From contig QMOP01000006.1 in NCBI GenBank assembly GCA_003650255.1, forward strand, positions 1 through 18,533: a DNA stretch of 18,533 nucleotides, written 5' to 3'. The DNA comes from Caldisericota bacterium. GTDB taxonomy: Bacteria > CG03 > B21-G15. Below, piece after piece: positions 1 to 6,843 of this stretch (within the stretch, counting starts at the first letter, position 1; every line of letters begins with the position of its first letter). A program made the translations under genes and the position numbers. Under the pieces are notes generated by a model. That model saw nothing but the letters and a program-made list of their open reading frames with translations, made no database searches and had not been told where the DNA came from.

Positions 1-264
1 AAGAATCAATGCTTTAAATTTACAAACCTCTGCACATCTTCCACAGAAATTACATTTATTAAGATCAATTTCAGGTGTAAAAACATAAATCTTTTTTCTA
101 TCAAAGGAGTCGCTGAACTTCAAAAAGAGATGGCAGTTTGGCTCTTCAACATCGCAATCAACAAGATGGATTTTAAATTTTTTAGATAGAACCTCAGTAA
201 GAATTAAAGAGAATGTTGTCTTTCCTGTTCCACCTTTACCTGAAGCAACAGCAATCTTTTTCAC
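1..264 (-). CDS. MinD/Mrp-type P-loop ATPase with ferredoxin domain (3' part outside window)
   Basis: Only the first 88 codons are present. The start is GTG, because the ATG a few bases upstream runs into a stop after three codons. Residues 1-17 (VKKIAVASGKGGTGKTT) hold the deviant Walker A motif of the MinD/ParA/Mrp superfamily. LVDCDVEEPN at about 35-44 is the following switch region. A ferredoxin-like motif, CNFCGRCAEVC, begins near residue 72. A MinD-like ATPase with an inserted ferredoxin domain is the COG1149 architecture, common in anaerobes beside NifX-like genes. Such ATPases are thought to help assemble or carry Fe-S or mixed-metal clusters, and some are encoded with the orange protein of Desulfovibrio. 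It is the last visible gene of the fur-feo operon, 12 nt after the preceding stop. The family call is firm; the biochemical role is inference. Confidence 0.88.
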   Translation of the reverse strand, partial: MKKIAVASGKGGTGKTTFSLILTEVLSKKFKIHLVDCDVEEPNCHLFLKFSDSFDRKKIYVFTPEIDLNKCNFCGRCAEVCKFKALIL

Positions 265-276
265 TTAACCATTTCT

Positions 277-597
277 TTACTTTCTTCCCTTCAAATAATT
301 TTCAACCGCCTCTCTAACCGTTCCGGATGCTCCCCTTACAATCTCTATTCCATACTGCTTTAATGCTACTTCAGCATTTGGTCCAACCTGCCCTGTTATG
401 ACAACACTACATCCTCTTTCTTTTATCTGTCTTGCTGCCTCTGGACCTGCTCCTCCCAACATTCCTTCAGCAGGATTCTGCATAATTTCAAACTTCATTG
501 TTTCTGAATCAACAATAACAAAATAGGCGCATCTTCCAAAATTTGGACTCACCTGAGCATTCAAAGAACCACCTGTAGAACTTACAGCAATCTTCAT
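277..597 (-). CDS. NifX/NifB-like dinitrogenase iron-molybdenum cofactor-domain protein (third copy)
   Basis: A 106-residue single-domain protein of the DIM (Fe-Mo cofactor biosynthesis) family, the fold of NifX, NafY and the C-terminus of NifB. Family hallmarks are the MKIAVSS start, the FGRC motif near residue 24, GGAGPEAA in the middle, VITGQVGPNA, and the C-terminal pattern leading to VENYLKGRK. An in-frame TTG four codons upstream could extend it, but GGAGG lies five bases before the ATG and decides this start. Members bind or carry metal-sulfur clusters. Without nif genes in view, a nitrogenase role is not supported; a cluster-carrier role paired with the downstream MinD-ferredoxin ATPase is more plausible. 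It follows the second NifX-like gene by 15 nt. Confidence 0.9.
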   Translation of the reverse strand: MKIAVSSTGGSLNAQVSPNFGRCAYFVIVDSETMKFEIMQNPAEGMLGGAGPEAARQIKERGCSVVITGQVGPNAEVALKQYGIEIVRGASGTVREAVENYLKGRK

Positions 598-612
598 CTC
601 AACCTCCAAATC

Positions 613-942
613 TCAACGTTCACATGTGCTTTCACCACCTTCAAGTTCTCCTTTTAAATACTTCTGAATCACATCTTCCACTTTTCCCTGAACCCCTAAA
701 ATAAAATCAATTCCAAGACTCTTAAAAAATTCTTGTGCTCTTGGTCCTGCTCCACCTGCAATAACAAGATTTACTCCTTTTTCTTTTAACCATTTTGGAA
801 TAAGACCCGGTTGATGTCCTGGATTTTCTTCAAAAACTCTTGAAACAATCTTTCCATCTTCAATCTCAAAAAATGTGTAACCCTCACATCTTCCAAAATG
901 TAGAGAAACCAAATCACCATCAGTTGCAATTGCCACTTTCAT
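613..942 (-). CDS. NifX/NifB-like dinitrogenase iron-molybdenum cofactor-domain protein (second copy)
   Basis: A 109-residue DIM-family protein. It opens MKVAIATDGDLVSLHFGRC, with the family's S-x-HFGRC pattern near residue 13, followed by IAGGAGPRAQEFF and a C-terminal KYLKGELEGG segment. A Cys near the C-terminus (CER) is extra. A strong Shine-Dalgarno (GGAGGTGA) overlaps the stop codon of the upstream MBL gene, so the two are probably translationally coupled. The neighbouring third copy is related but not identical, so the pair may form a heterodimer or handle different clusters. Family membership is clear; ligand and function are unknown. Confidence 0.9.
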   Translation of the reverse strand: MKVAIATDGDLVSLHFGRCEGYTFFEIEDGKIVSRVFEENPGHQPGLIPKWLKEKGVNLVIAGGAGPRAQEFFKSLGIDFILGVQGKVEDVIQKYLKGELEGGESTCER

Positions 943-945
943 AAC

Positions 946-1662
946 TCACCTCCATTCAATTTCTTTTCCACTTCCGACTTTAATAAAACCACTTCCACAC
1001 TCCTTCTCAAAAATACTAATTGCTCTATCACCGGTGCAGTGTGCTGGAGCAAAATATTCCACTCCTTCTTTAAAAAGGTTTTTTATAATTTCTCTAACAC
1101 GAAAAGACGGATACAAATGTAAATGAAATCCTCCAAGAATAAACTTTACATCTTTATAAAAAATCCTTTTCACTTCCTTTACCATAAAAAGAATATTAGG
1201 ATGTGCACATCCAGTAATTAAAGCTAATCCTTTACTTCCTATAAGAACCAATCCCTGTTCCTTTGGACGCATGAATCTGGCAAAAACAGGTGTTGAAAAT
1301 ACATCTGGAATTAACTCCTTTCTATTCACTCCCACTGTCTCATAAGAATGGTTTGAATCTTTAACCATTTCTTTAATACCCTTAGAAAAATTATACGGAA
1401 TATAAACCTTTGCATTTCTATTCTCTTTTAAAAATAAATCCAATCCACCTGTATGATCCCAGTGATCATGTGAAATAGTAACTGCTTCAATTTTATTTAA
1501 ATCAACACATGTTTTATTTAAATTCTTTAACAGTTTCTCACCACTATCTCCTGTATCAAAAAGAAGGTATTTCCCTTTGCTCTCTATTAAACAGGAGAAA
1601 CCCCATCCTGTCTCAAACCCTCCTTCAAATTCCCTATTGTCATAAACTACTCTTATCTTCAT
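946..1662 (-). CDS. MBL-fold metallo-hydrolase (COG1237-like)
   Basis: A 238-residue metallo-beta-lactamase fold protein. The metal-binding signature SHDHWDHTGG lies at residues 64-73, giving the H-x-H-x-D-H set. GCAHPN near residue 150, GGFHLH and the C-terminal APAHCTGDRA supply the remaining usual ligands. The best match by pattern is the group annotated as 7,8-dihydropterin-6-yl-methyl-4-(beta-D-ribofuranosyl)aminobenzene-5'-phosphate synthase-like (COG1237), whose real substrates are mostly unknown. It is cytoplasmic, with no signal peptide. Its ATG overlaps the stop of the DUF89 gene in an ATGA junction. Genes of this kind often sit beside NifX-like and MinD-like genes in anaerobes, so a part in metal or cofactor handling is likely but unproven. 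Confidence 0.85.
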   Translation of the reverse strand: MKIRVVYDNREFEGGFETGWGFSCLIESKGKYLLFDTGDSGEKLLKNLNKTCVDLNKIEAVTISHDHWDHTGGLDLFLKENRNAKVYIPYNFSKGIKEMVKDSNHSYETVGVNRKELIPDVFSTPVFARFMRPKEQGLVLIGSKGLALITGCAHPNILFMVKEVKRIFYKDVKFILGGFHLHLYPSFRVREIIKNLFKEGVEYFAPAHCTGDRAISIFEKECGSGFIKVGSGKEIEWR

Positions 1663-2522
1663 CCTTTCTTAATCACCATACTTCCAACTTCCACTCCTAA
1701 ATCATAAGCAATAACAGGACATTTAGCAAGAAGTAAAAAATAAATATTTTTTTTCTTTATCTCACTTAAACTCTCGTAATTTCCCTGCCCTTTTGCAATA
1801 ATCAAATCTGCACTATCAAAAATTTGCAAGAATTCTTTTGAACAGAAATCTAAAATTGTTCCAGGAGAACAATCACCATTACTTATCACATCACATACCT
1901 CATCCATACCTATATATTTTGCATCTTCTATAGTAACATCATTTATAACTGGTTCTCCTCTTGTAGCATAAATAACATTTAAATCTGGAAACTCTTTTTT
2001 CATAAACTCAATAAGTAGTTTATCAAGAACCGCCTCTCCAGCATTATCTCCTAAATACAGAACAGTCCTTGAATTCCTAAGTTCTCTCTTTAAATCCAGA
2101 AAATCATTTATTGCTGGCATTCTATCTAACAACTCTTCAACACCTTTAATATCATCAACCTCCTTATTTTTTCCAACTCCACAATCAATAAGATTTCCTC
2201 CTGCTGCAAGCCGGGCTGCAGTAAAAAGTGAAAATTTATCCATTAATATAATTGACCTTAAATTTCTATATATTTTAAGCATATTTTCATTATCCCTTTT
2301 TCTTATCTCAGAATAGGGGTCATAAACTCCTGTTATCTTTTTAATCTCTTTATAAACTTTCCTTGCTATTGCTGGTGGTGGAGAGTCATGGTTAAATGTT
2401 TTAAGTATATCCATAACCCTGTTTATAACCTCTTTTTGTTTATTCAAATCATCTGTAGATAATCGTGCTGTTGCAAGCGCCTGTCTTACAAAACAGGGAA
2501 AACAATCAAGATAAGTTTTCAT
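1659..2522 (-). CDS. DUF89/ARMT1-like family protein (possible metal-dependent damage-control phosphatase)
   Basis: A 287-residue protein matching the DUF89/ARMT1-like family. The N-terminus has MKTYLDCFPCFVRQAL with a C-x2-C pair (Cys7, Cys10), as in many prokaryotic members. The acidic metal site is recognisable in YLGDNAGEAVLDK (Asp159, Asn160, Glu163), NDVTIED (about 194-200) and IAKGQGNYESL (about 242-252). Characterised DUF89 enzymes are Mn- or Ni-dependent phosphatases acting on damaged sugar phosphates or related metabolites. The substrate here is unknown. GAGGG stands seven bases before the ATG. The gene follows the DUF364 gene by 7 nt and overlaps the MBL gene by 4 nt, so it belongs to the fur-feo operon. 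Why a DUF89 protein belongs with iron import is not explained by known biology. Confidence 0.85.
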   Translation of the reverse strand: MKTYLDCFPCFVRQALATARLSTDDLNKQKEVINRVMDILKTFNHDSPPPAIARKVYKEIKKITGVYDPYSEIRKRDNENMLKIYRNLRSIILMDKFSLFTAARLAAGGNLIDCGVGKNKEVDDIKGVEELLDRMPAINDFLDLKRELRNSRTVLYLGDNAGEAVLDKLLIEFMKKEFPDLNVIYATRGEPVINDVTIEDAKYIGMDEVCDVISNGDCSPGTILDFCSKEFLQIFDSADLIIAKGQGNYESLSEIKKKNIYFLLLAKCPVIAYDLGVEVGSMVIKKG

Positions 2523-2529
2523 CTTACCC

Positions 2530-3267
2530 TCACTTAGAATAAAAACATACTCTTTTCAAATTTAACAACCTTGCTATACCAGAAATAGTAACTCCATAAA
2601 AAACTATTTCTTTTATTGGCTTCAACTCTGCTATCTCCTCAATTGTGTTATTCACAAAAACAGTTCCTGTGCAGAGCACTATTTCAGCCCAACTCAAAAT
2701 ATCTCTTAAAAACCTCTCACCATCAAGAACAGGAACACCATACCTTTCCCCAAAATTTTCCTTATTTAAATCAAGAACATTCAATGTAAAACTTTTTGAT
2801 AATTCATCAACAAATGCTGGCTGATATCCTATCAAAGCAACTCTCTTTTTTCTTCTAAAATTCTTCTTAAGATACTCACTTACCTTCTTTGCACATTCCT
2901 CTGGTTCATTATCTTTACAATGTCTTACACCTTCTATTAAACCTAAACTCTTTAACACAGCATTCATTGATGCAATCAAAACTGCTCTATGAAAATTGTT
3001 TTTCAATTCCTTATTCAAAATATTCTTCAACGAATCTTCATAATTTCCTGGCATATCTGTAAAAACATGTCCAACACTATCTTTAAACTTCGCTTCCATA
3101 ATTCTCTCTTTCCCTTTAAGAAGGGGGAAATCACGTCTATCTGGATTTCCAATTGCCTCCTGAGGAGTAAGAACTCTTGACTTTATAACAACTTTCCTAT
3201 TCAAAAGATTTCTCTCTTTAACAATCTCATAAAACCTTTTCTTTGCCTCTTCAATATATTTACCCAT
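2530..3267 (-). CDS. DUF4213/DUF364 putative heavy-metal chelation protein
   Basis: A 245-residue protein. The open frame extends 41 codons further upstream, but those lie antisense-free inside the feoB coding region and give a low-complexity, implausible peptide. The ATG at MGKYIEEAKK, 2 nt after the feoB stop, is the sensible start. The N-terminal half carries TPQEAIGNPDRRDFPLLKG, typical of DUF4213, and HCKDNEPEECA near residue 116. The C-terminal half is a Rossmann-like domain beginning RVALIGYQPAFVDEL (about 142-156) and continuing through the VLDLN and LCTGTVFVNNT segments, typical of DUF364. This family is annotated as a putative heavy-metal chelation domain on structural grounds; its reaction is unknown. 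Placement directly after feoB suggests it handles imported iron or another metal. Confidence 0.85.
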   Translation of the reverse strand: MGKYIEEAKKRFYEIVKERNLLNRKVVIKSRVLTPQEAIGNPDRRDFPLLKGKERIMEAKFKDSVGHVFTDMPGNYEDSLKNILNKELKNNFHRAVLIASMNAVLKSLGLIEGVRHCKDNEPEECAKKVSEYLKKNFRRKKRVALIGYQPAFVDELSKSFTLNVLDLNKENFGERYGVPVLDGERFLRDILSWAEIVLCTGTVFVNNTIEEIAELKPIKEIVFYGVTISGIARLLNLKRVCFYSK

Positions 3268-3269
3268 AT

Positions 3270-4979
3270 TCAGAGCAATAAATTTAATACACCACCAACA
3301 AAAAATGCGGTAATAATCATAATAAAAGTTGCTTCCAACATATCCTTTATTCCAAGTTCTTTTATAAGAACAGCAAAAGTTGCTGCACATGGAAAATATA
3401 TTGCAAGAATTACACTTGCAATAATTAACTGTTTAAGATTTAAGTTCAATGGAGCAAGCATCCCAACTGCAACATCCTTTCTTAAAAAACCAATCATAAG
3501 TGCTGACACTGCTTCTGAAGGAAGACCAAAAAGTTTTGTTACTATTGGCTCTGTAAACTTCCCCACAAAATCAATAATTCTAAAAGTATAAAGGATATTT
3601 ATTATAAAAACACCAAGTAAAACAAATGGAACTGCCTCATTTAAAAACCATTTAACTCTCATCCATACCTTTTTAAAAAGTGAAACAAAATAAGGAATTC
3701 TATAAGGTGGAATTTCAACAAATATTTCTGGTGCTTCGCCTTTAAGAATCTTATTTAAAATAATCCCAAGAACAAGCCAAATCAAAAAAAGTATTCCAAA
3801 GACATAAAAGAGTGCTGATGAACCATATCTACCTACAAGACCAACAATCATAGCGATCTGTGCCATGCATGGAACAGAAATAGCCAGAAGAATTGCACTA
3901 ATAAATCTCTCTCGTCTATTCTCCATGATTCTTGTTGCAAGTGCTCCTGGAACATTACAACCAAGCCCCAAAAGCATTGGTATTATTGAAACTCCGTGTA
4001 ACCCAACCAGGTGCATTACCCTGTCAAAAAGAACAGCCAATCTTGGAAGATATCCAGAATCTTCTAAAAAACTTAAAACAAGATAAAAAGCAAAAACATA
4101 AGGAAGAACCATTGCTACTGGAACAAAAAGTCCTGTTGTTAAAATGCCAAAGGATAATCCAAAATCTATTTTCCCATCTATAAGAGTTCCTATAAGAATC
4201 TCATGTAAAAATTTATAAGGAAGTAAAATCTCTGAAATTTTACTTACAACAGGAAGCCAAAGTTTGTCAAAAAGTGGTTCAAATATATAACCAATAAGAG
4301 TTTCACCTATAAATCTGATTATTTTAAAAGTAAGGTAAATAACTATTATAGAAATCGGAATTCCTGTTAAAGGTTTTACTGAAAATTCTCCCAATCTATC
4401 AAGAAAAGTATGATGTCTGTGAGTTAATCTTTGAACTTTACCTACAATCCTTCCAATTATACTCCACCTATCCTCATCTGTCTCATAAAAAATACTCCCC
4501 TCTTTTGCTTCATCCAATCTATCCACAAGTTCTTTTATTCCTTCACCTGTTATTCCACAAGTAGGGACAACAGGAACTCCAAGAAAATTCTCAAGTTCCT
4601 TTACATCAATATTTACACCTCTGTGCTTTGTCTCATCCCAGAAATTAAGGACAACAACAATTGGCTTTTTTTTCTTCAATAACTGTAAGGTTAAATTTAA
4701 ATTTCTTTCTAAATTTGTAGAGTCAACAATATTTATAATCACATCCCCATCTTCAAACATTCTTAATGCTATTTCTTCTGCTTTGCTTAAAGCACTTAAA
4801 GAATACACTCCAGGAACATCTATAATTTCTGCTTTTTCATCTCTAAGTTTTATATATCCTTTCGTATATTCAATAGTTGTTCCTGGATAGTTTGAAGTTA
4901 TAACATGGACTCCAGTAAGACGAGAGAAAATAGCACTTTTTCCAACATTGGGATTTCCCATTAAGAGGATTTTTTTCAT
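3270..4979 (-). CDS. feoB: Ferrous iron transport protein B
   Basis: The GTP-gated inner-membrane Fe2+ importer, 569 residues. The N-terminal G domain shows G1 GNPNVGKS (8-15), G3 DVPG (54-57), G4 NFWD (112-115) and a G5-like CGITGEG (141-147). A helical spacer follows to about residue 195. The membrane part contains the two nucleoside-recognition (Gate) halves, with the hallmark LGCNVPGALATRIMENRRERF segment, PCMAQIAMIVGLVGRYG, FLRKDVAVGML and YFPCAATFAVLIKELG. It is shorter than many FeoB proteins (E. coli about 770 residues), mostly through compact loops and a minimal C-terminus, but no core motif is missing. Its ATG overlaps the feoA stop in an ATGA junction. The Fur box at the operon head predicts repression when iron is replete. 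Confidence 0.97.
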   Translation of the reverse strand: MKKILLMGNPNVGKSAIFSRLTGVHVITSNYPGTTIEYTKGYIKLRDEKAEIIDVPGVYSLSALSKAEEIALRMFEDGDVIINIVDSTNLERNLNLTLQLLKKKKPIVVVLNFWDETKHRGVNIDVKELENFLGVPVVPTCGITGEGIKELVDRLDEAKEGSIFYETDEDRWSIIGRIVGKVQRLTHRHHTFLDRLGEFSVKPLTGIPISIIVIYLTFKIIRFIGETLIGYIFEPLFDKLWLPVVSKISEILLPYKFLHEILIGTLIDGKIDFGLSFGILTTGLFVPVAMVLPYVFAFYLVLSFLEDSGYLPRLAVLFDRVMHLVGLHGVSIIPMLLGLGCNVPGALATRIMENRRERFISAILLAISVPCMAQIAMIVGLVGRYGSSALFYVFGILFLIWLVLGIILNKILKGEAPEIFVEIPPYRIPYFVSLFKKVWMRVKWFLNEAVPFVLLGVFIINILYTFRIIDFVGKFTEPIVTKLFGLPSEAVSALMIGFLRKDVAVGMLAPLNLNLKQLIIASVILAIYFPCAATFAVLIKELGIKDMLEATFIMIITAFFVGGVLNLLL

Positions 4980-5206
4980 ATTTTATCTACTATAATTCTC
5001 TTTGCCATTCCAAAACCAATAGCAACCTGTGTTCCTCCAACCTGAATAATAACAGGACCTCTTAAGAACTGTGAACTAATTTTCATAATTTTAACCCCTC
5101 TTCTTATCCCAAGTGCATCAAGTTTTCTGATTAATCCCCATCCTCCCTGAATATCAACAACCATTCCTTTCTCTCCTGGCTGCAATTGAGTTATATCAAC
5201 AATCAT
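4976..5206 (-). CDS. feoA: Ferrous iron transport protein A
   Basis: A 76-residue SH3-like FeoA protein. It begins with ITQLQPGEKGMVVDIQGG and contains the family pattern L-x-x-LGIRRG followed by GPVIIQVGGTQVAIGFGMAKRI. FeoA is a small cytoplasmic protein needed for FeoB-dependent Fe2+ uptake and thought to act on FeoB. It overlaps both neighbours by 4 nt (ATGA at each end), so translation of the NifX-like gene, feoA and feoB is probably coupled. Confidence 0.93.
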   Translation of the reverse strand: MIVDITQLQPGEKGMVVDIQGGWGLIRKLDALGIRRGVKIMKISSQFLRGPVIIQVGGTQVAIGFGMAKRIIVDKI

Positions 5207-5583
5207 CTTCTATTTCCACTTCCTTTACCAAAATGCCCTGGAACATTGGGAGCATCAATCAATTTCAATTTACCTGACTTATACTCCTTAACCGCATCAC
5301 TAACCTTTCCAAAAAATCCTGCTGCAACTTTAACCCCTGCACTTGTAAGCAAACTATACGCATTTGGACCAATATTTCCTGTGATGAGAAGTTTTGGTTT
5401 TTTTTCAGCAACAATCTGTGCTGACTGAACTCCAGCACCATGTAAAACCTCTAAATTGGGATTTGGAATTACTTCTATAATACTCTCTTTCTCTTCATCA
5501 ATGAATAAGAAATAGGAACATCTTCCAAAACGGTAATCCACCATAGCATCCATTGTAGTTCCAGTGGATGTAATACAAATCAT
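5203..5583 (-). CDS. NifX/NifB-like dinitrogenase iron-molybdenum cofactor-domain protein (first copy, with C-terminal tail)
   Basis: A 126-residue DIM-family protein. It has the FGRC motif near residue 20 (YRFGRCSYF), a GAGVQSAQ segment, LLITGNIGPNAYSLL and a GKVSDAV segment near the end of the domain. A Gly/basic tail of about 20 residues follows the domain (DAPNVPGHFGKGSGNRR), not seen in the other two copies. The Shine-Dalgarno is AAGGGGG before the ATG. It directly precedes feoA with an ATGA overlap. Linkage of a NifX-like carrier to FeoAB suggests that incoming iron may be passed into metal-cluster handling, but this is inference. Confidence 0.9.
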   Translation of the reverse strand: MICITSTGTTMDAMVDYRFGRCSYFLFIDEEKESIIEVIPNPNLEVLHGAGVQSAQIVAEKKPKLLITGNIGPNAYSLLTSAGVKVAAGFFGKVSDAVKEYKSGKLKLIDAPNVPGHFGKGSGNRR

Positions 5584-5642
5584 TTAACCCCCTTTTTACT
5601 GATTCTCCTCTATCCTCAGTCAGATATTATCTTATTTTAAAG

Positions 5643-5828
5643 CTATTTGTTACTACTCTCTAACTCCTGTATCCTTTCCTCAATTGCTTTAAGTTGCGCT
5701 TCCAAAAACTCCTTCTGCTGTTTTAGAAAATTCAATTCTGCTTCTGGTGTTAAATATCCAAAAGGCGAAAAATAAGGGTAATTTTGCCAGAGCCAAAACC
5801 ATCCATAGGGGCCCATACCAAAAGGCAT
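5643..5828 (-). CDS. DUF5320-family small protein with C-terminal coiled coil
   Basis: A 61-residue protein: a short aromatic, Gly/Pro-rich N-terminus (MPFGMGPYGWFWLW) followed from about residue 28 by a heptad-like helix rich in Leu, Glu and Lys (NFLKQQKEFLEAQLKAIEERI), which should form a coiled coil. This matches DUF5320-type proteins, small proteins of unknown function often found beside NifX-like and MinD-like genes in anaerobes. AAAGGAGGTGAG precedes the ATG, one of the best ribosome binding sites in the window, so it is probably well expressed. The 59 nt after its stop hold only a weak possible hairpin before the next gene. Confidence 0.75.
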   Translation of the reverse strand: MPFGMGPYGWFWLWQNYPYFSPFGYLTPEAELNFLKQQKEFLEAQLKAIEERIQELESSNK

Positions 5829-5858
5829 AATCTCACCTCCTTTTCAAATTTTTTTCTC

Positions 5859-6152
5859 TTACTTCTTCTCAGAATCCTCTACTTTACTATAGGGTGTGTA
5901 ATAGGGTGTATAAAGTGGATAAACTCCACCCCAAAAAGGCAGTCTCCAGAACCATCTCCATCTCCAACCTCTTCCTCTTCCCCAAAAACCAAAACCTCTT
6001 CCAAACCAACCCCATCCTCTTCCCCATCCCCAGAATCCTCTTCCAGGAATGGGATTCATGTAACCTGGAACAGGATAACCAGCGCAATAACCTGCTGCTC
6101 TTCCAGTCATTGGACCAAGACCTAATGGACCAGTTCCATCACCCCACGGCAT
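5859..6152 (-). CDS. DUF5320-family Gly/Trp/Arg-rich protein
   Basis: A 97-residue protein. It starts with the DUF5320 signature MPWGDGTGPLGLGPMTGRAA, then YCAGYPVPGY, then a very Gly/Trp/Phe/Arg-rich stretch from about residue 38 to 75 and a tyrosine-rich end. A GTG three codons upstream is in frame, but it lies inside the Shine-Dalgarno, so the ATG is the start. The first 14 nt overlap the end of the Fur gene. Function is unknown. The family recurs next to NifX-like and MinD-like genes in anaerobes; a structural or metal-cluster role has been supposed but not shown. Confidence 0.78.
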   Translation of the reverse strand: MPWGDGTGPLGLGPMTGRAAGYCAGYPVPGYMNPIPGRGFWGWGRGWGWFGRGFGFWGRGRGWRWRWFWRLPFWGGVYPLYTPYYTPYSKVEDSEKK

Positions 6153-6618
6153 TTTGATCACCTCCTTTCATACAATCTTTACATATTCCATAGAAATGCA
6201 ATTGATGTGATTGAATTTTAAAACCATATTTTTTTGAAAGTGCTTTTTCCATTTCTCTTATTAAATCTGTTTCTTCCTTTATAAAATCAGTATAATCAAT
6301 AACCTTTCCACAGTTAGTACATATAAGATGATGGTGATGTTGAACTCCTTTTAAAAATTTTTCTGAAAGTTCATAACTTGCCTTATTATTTCCAAATTGA
6401 AAACGACTGAGAATCCCCTTTTTATGAAGATAATCAAGATTTCTATAAACAGTTGCAATTCCTATGTTTGGATAATTTTTCCTTAAACGAAGAAAAACTT
6501 CATCTGCACTTAAATGTCCCTTTACTCTCCTAAAAACATCCAGTATCGCCATTCTTGATTTTGTCCATCTTGATATTCTTTTCAAAAACCCACCTCTAAA
6601 TCCTCTCCTATACCTCAT
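6139..6618 (-). CDS. Fur-family metalloregulator
   Basis: A 159-residue Fur/PerR/Zur-family repressor. The N-terminal winged helix contains RWTKSRMAILDVF, HLSADEVFLRLRKNYPNIG and the recognition-helix segment IATVYRNLDYLHKKG. The dimerisation domain carries HHHHLICTNCG, the usual His-rich metal site plus the first C-x2-C, and ends HQLHFYGICKDC with the second C-x2-C of the structural zinc site. An in-frame GTG three codons upstream falls inside the Shine-Dalgarno GGGAGGTG, so the ATG at 6618 is chosen. It heads the feo operon behind a near-perfect Fur box, so autoregulation is predicted. The operator and feoAB favour an iron-sensing Fur, but residues alone do not exclude PerR or Zur behaviour. 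Confidence 0.93.
   Translation of the reverse strand: MRYRRGFRGGFLKRISRWTKSRMAILDVFRRVKGHLSADEVFLRLRKNYPNIGIATVYRNLDYLHKKGILSRFQFGNNKASYELSEKFLKGVQHHHHLICTNCGKVIDYTDFIKEETDLIREMEKALSKKYGFKIQSHQLHFYGICKDCMKGGDQNAVG
6156..6168 (-). promoter_or_regulatory. Full-length Shine-Dalgarno inside the Fur coding sequence
   Basis: On the minus strand this reads AAAGGAGGTGATC, an essentially complete match to the 3' end of 16S rRNA. It lies within the last codons of the Fur gene and 3 nt upstream of the ATG of the Gly/Trp-rich DUF5320 gene. It fixes that start and suggests high translation of the DUF5320 protein relative to Fur from the same message. Confidence 0.8.
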
Positions 6619-6635
6619 AACTTTCACCTCCCATT

Positions 6636-6657
6636 AATAATGATAATCATTATCATT
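6636..6657. promoter_or_regulatory. Fur box
   Basis: Positions 6636-6654 read AATAATGATAATCATTATC, an 18 of 19 match to the classical Fur consensus GATAATGATAATCATTATC. Positions 6639-6657 also form a perfect 9-1-9 palindrome, AATGATAAT-C-ATTATCATT, so two overlapping Fur dimers could bind. The site covers part of the -35/-10 spacer and the -10 box of the promoter below, the classic arrangement for repression by occlusion. Confidence 0.93.
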
Positions 6658-6668
6658 TAATTTGTCAA
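6640..6668 (-). promoter_or_regulatory. Promoter of the fur-feo operon
   Basis: On the minus strand there is a perfect -35 TTGACA (6663-6668), a 17-nt spacer, and a -10 TATCAT (6640-6645), five of six to consensus. The expected start of transcription is near 6633, immediately before the Shine-Dalgarno GGGAGGTG. That gives a 5' leader of only about 15 nt, with no room for a riboswitch. The Fur box overlaps the promoter. Confidence 0.85.
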
Positions 6669-6730
6669 GTGTTTTTTTGCTTTGTTGCGAAAATGGTGTT
6701 TGAGATTTTACTTAATAGCAAATAGCGAAT

Positions 6731-6842
6731 GGTAGGTGGTTTTTCCCGAAGGGGCTTTGCGAGCGAGGACATGGTGCTTTCCACCGCAGCGAGCAGAGCG
6801 AACCACTCTCGTGAGCGTCCCCTGAGGGGAAAACCACTTCCC
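6731..6842. repeat. 112-bp GC-rich imperfect palindrome (MITE-like or REP-like), possible terminator
   Basis: The outer 17-nt arms (6731-6747 and 6826-6842) match as an inverted repeat at 14 of 17 positions, with a core GTGGTTTT/AAAACCAC. Just inside, AGGGG (6750-6754) pairs with CCCCT (6819-6823). Further in, GGTG/CACC and smaller hairpins are possible. The interior is rich in GCGAGCGA and GAGCAGAGCGAA words, unlike the AT-rich surroundings. It begins 2 nt after the stop of the ChlI/D gene and ends about 60 nt before the fur-feo promoter. It could stop or stabilise the 3' end of the chelatase operon transcript, though no clear T-run follows on the minus strand. Next to it, 6710-6730 contains a short imperfect repeat (AATAGCAAATAGCGAA). 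The rest of 6669-6730 shows nothing else. Confidence 0.65.
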
Positions 6843-6843
6843 T

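Noticed and set aside
277..942. Nitrogenase cofactor genes (nif cluster)
   Set aside because: The NifX-like proteins are generic DIM-domain proteins; no nifH, nifD, nifK, nifE, nifN or full nifB is visible.
3268..3390. A 41-codon upstream extension of the DUF364 gene inside feoB
   Set aside because: The extension overlaps the feoB 3' end in another frame, gives a Tyr/Cys/Trp-rich peptide without family similarity, and a well-placed ATG lies 2 nt after the feoB stop.
5584..5642. Hairpin (ACTGA/TCAGT) as an internal terminator or attenuator before the first NifX-like gene
   Set aside because: The stem is only 5 bp with a 13-nt loop and no T-run, too weak to call.
5784..6157. Plus-strand frames rich in Ser/Pro opposite the DUF5320 genes
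   Set aside because: They are antisense to Gly/Trp/Arg-rich coding sequence, whose complement naturally reads as Ser/Pro; no ribosome binding site or family match supports them.
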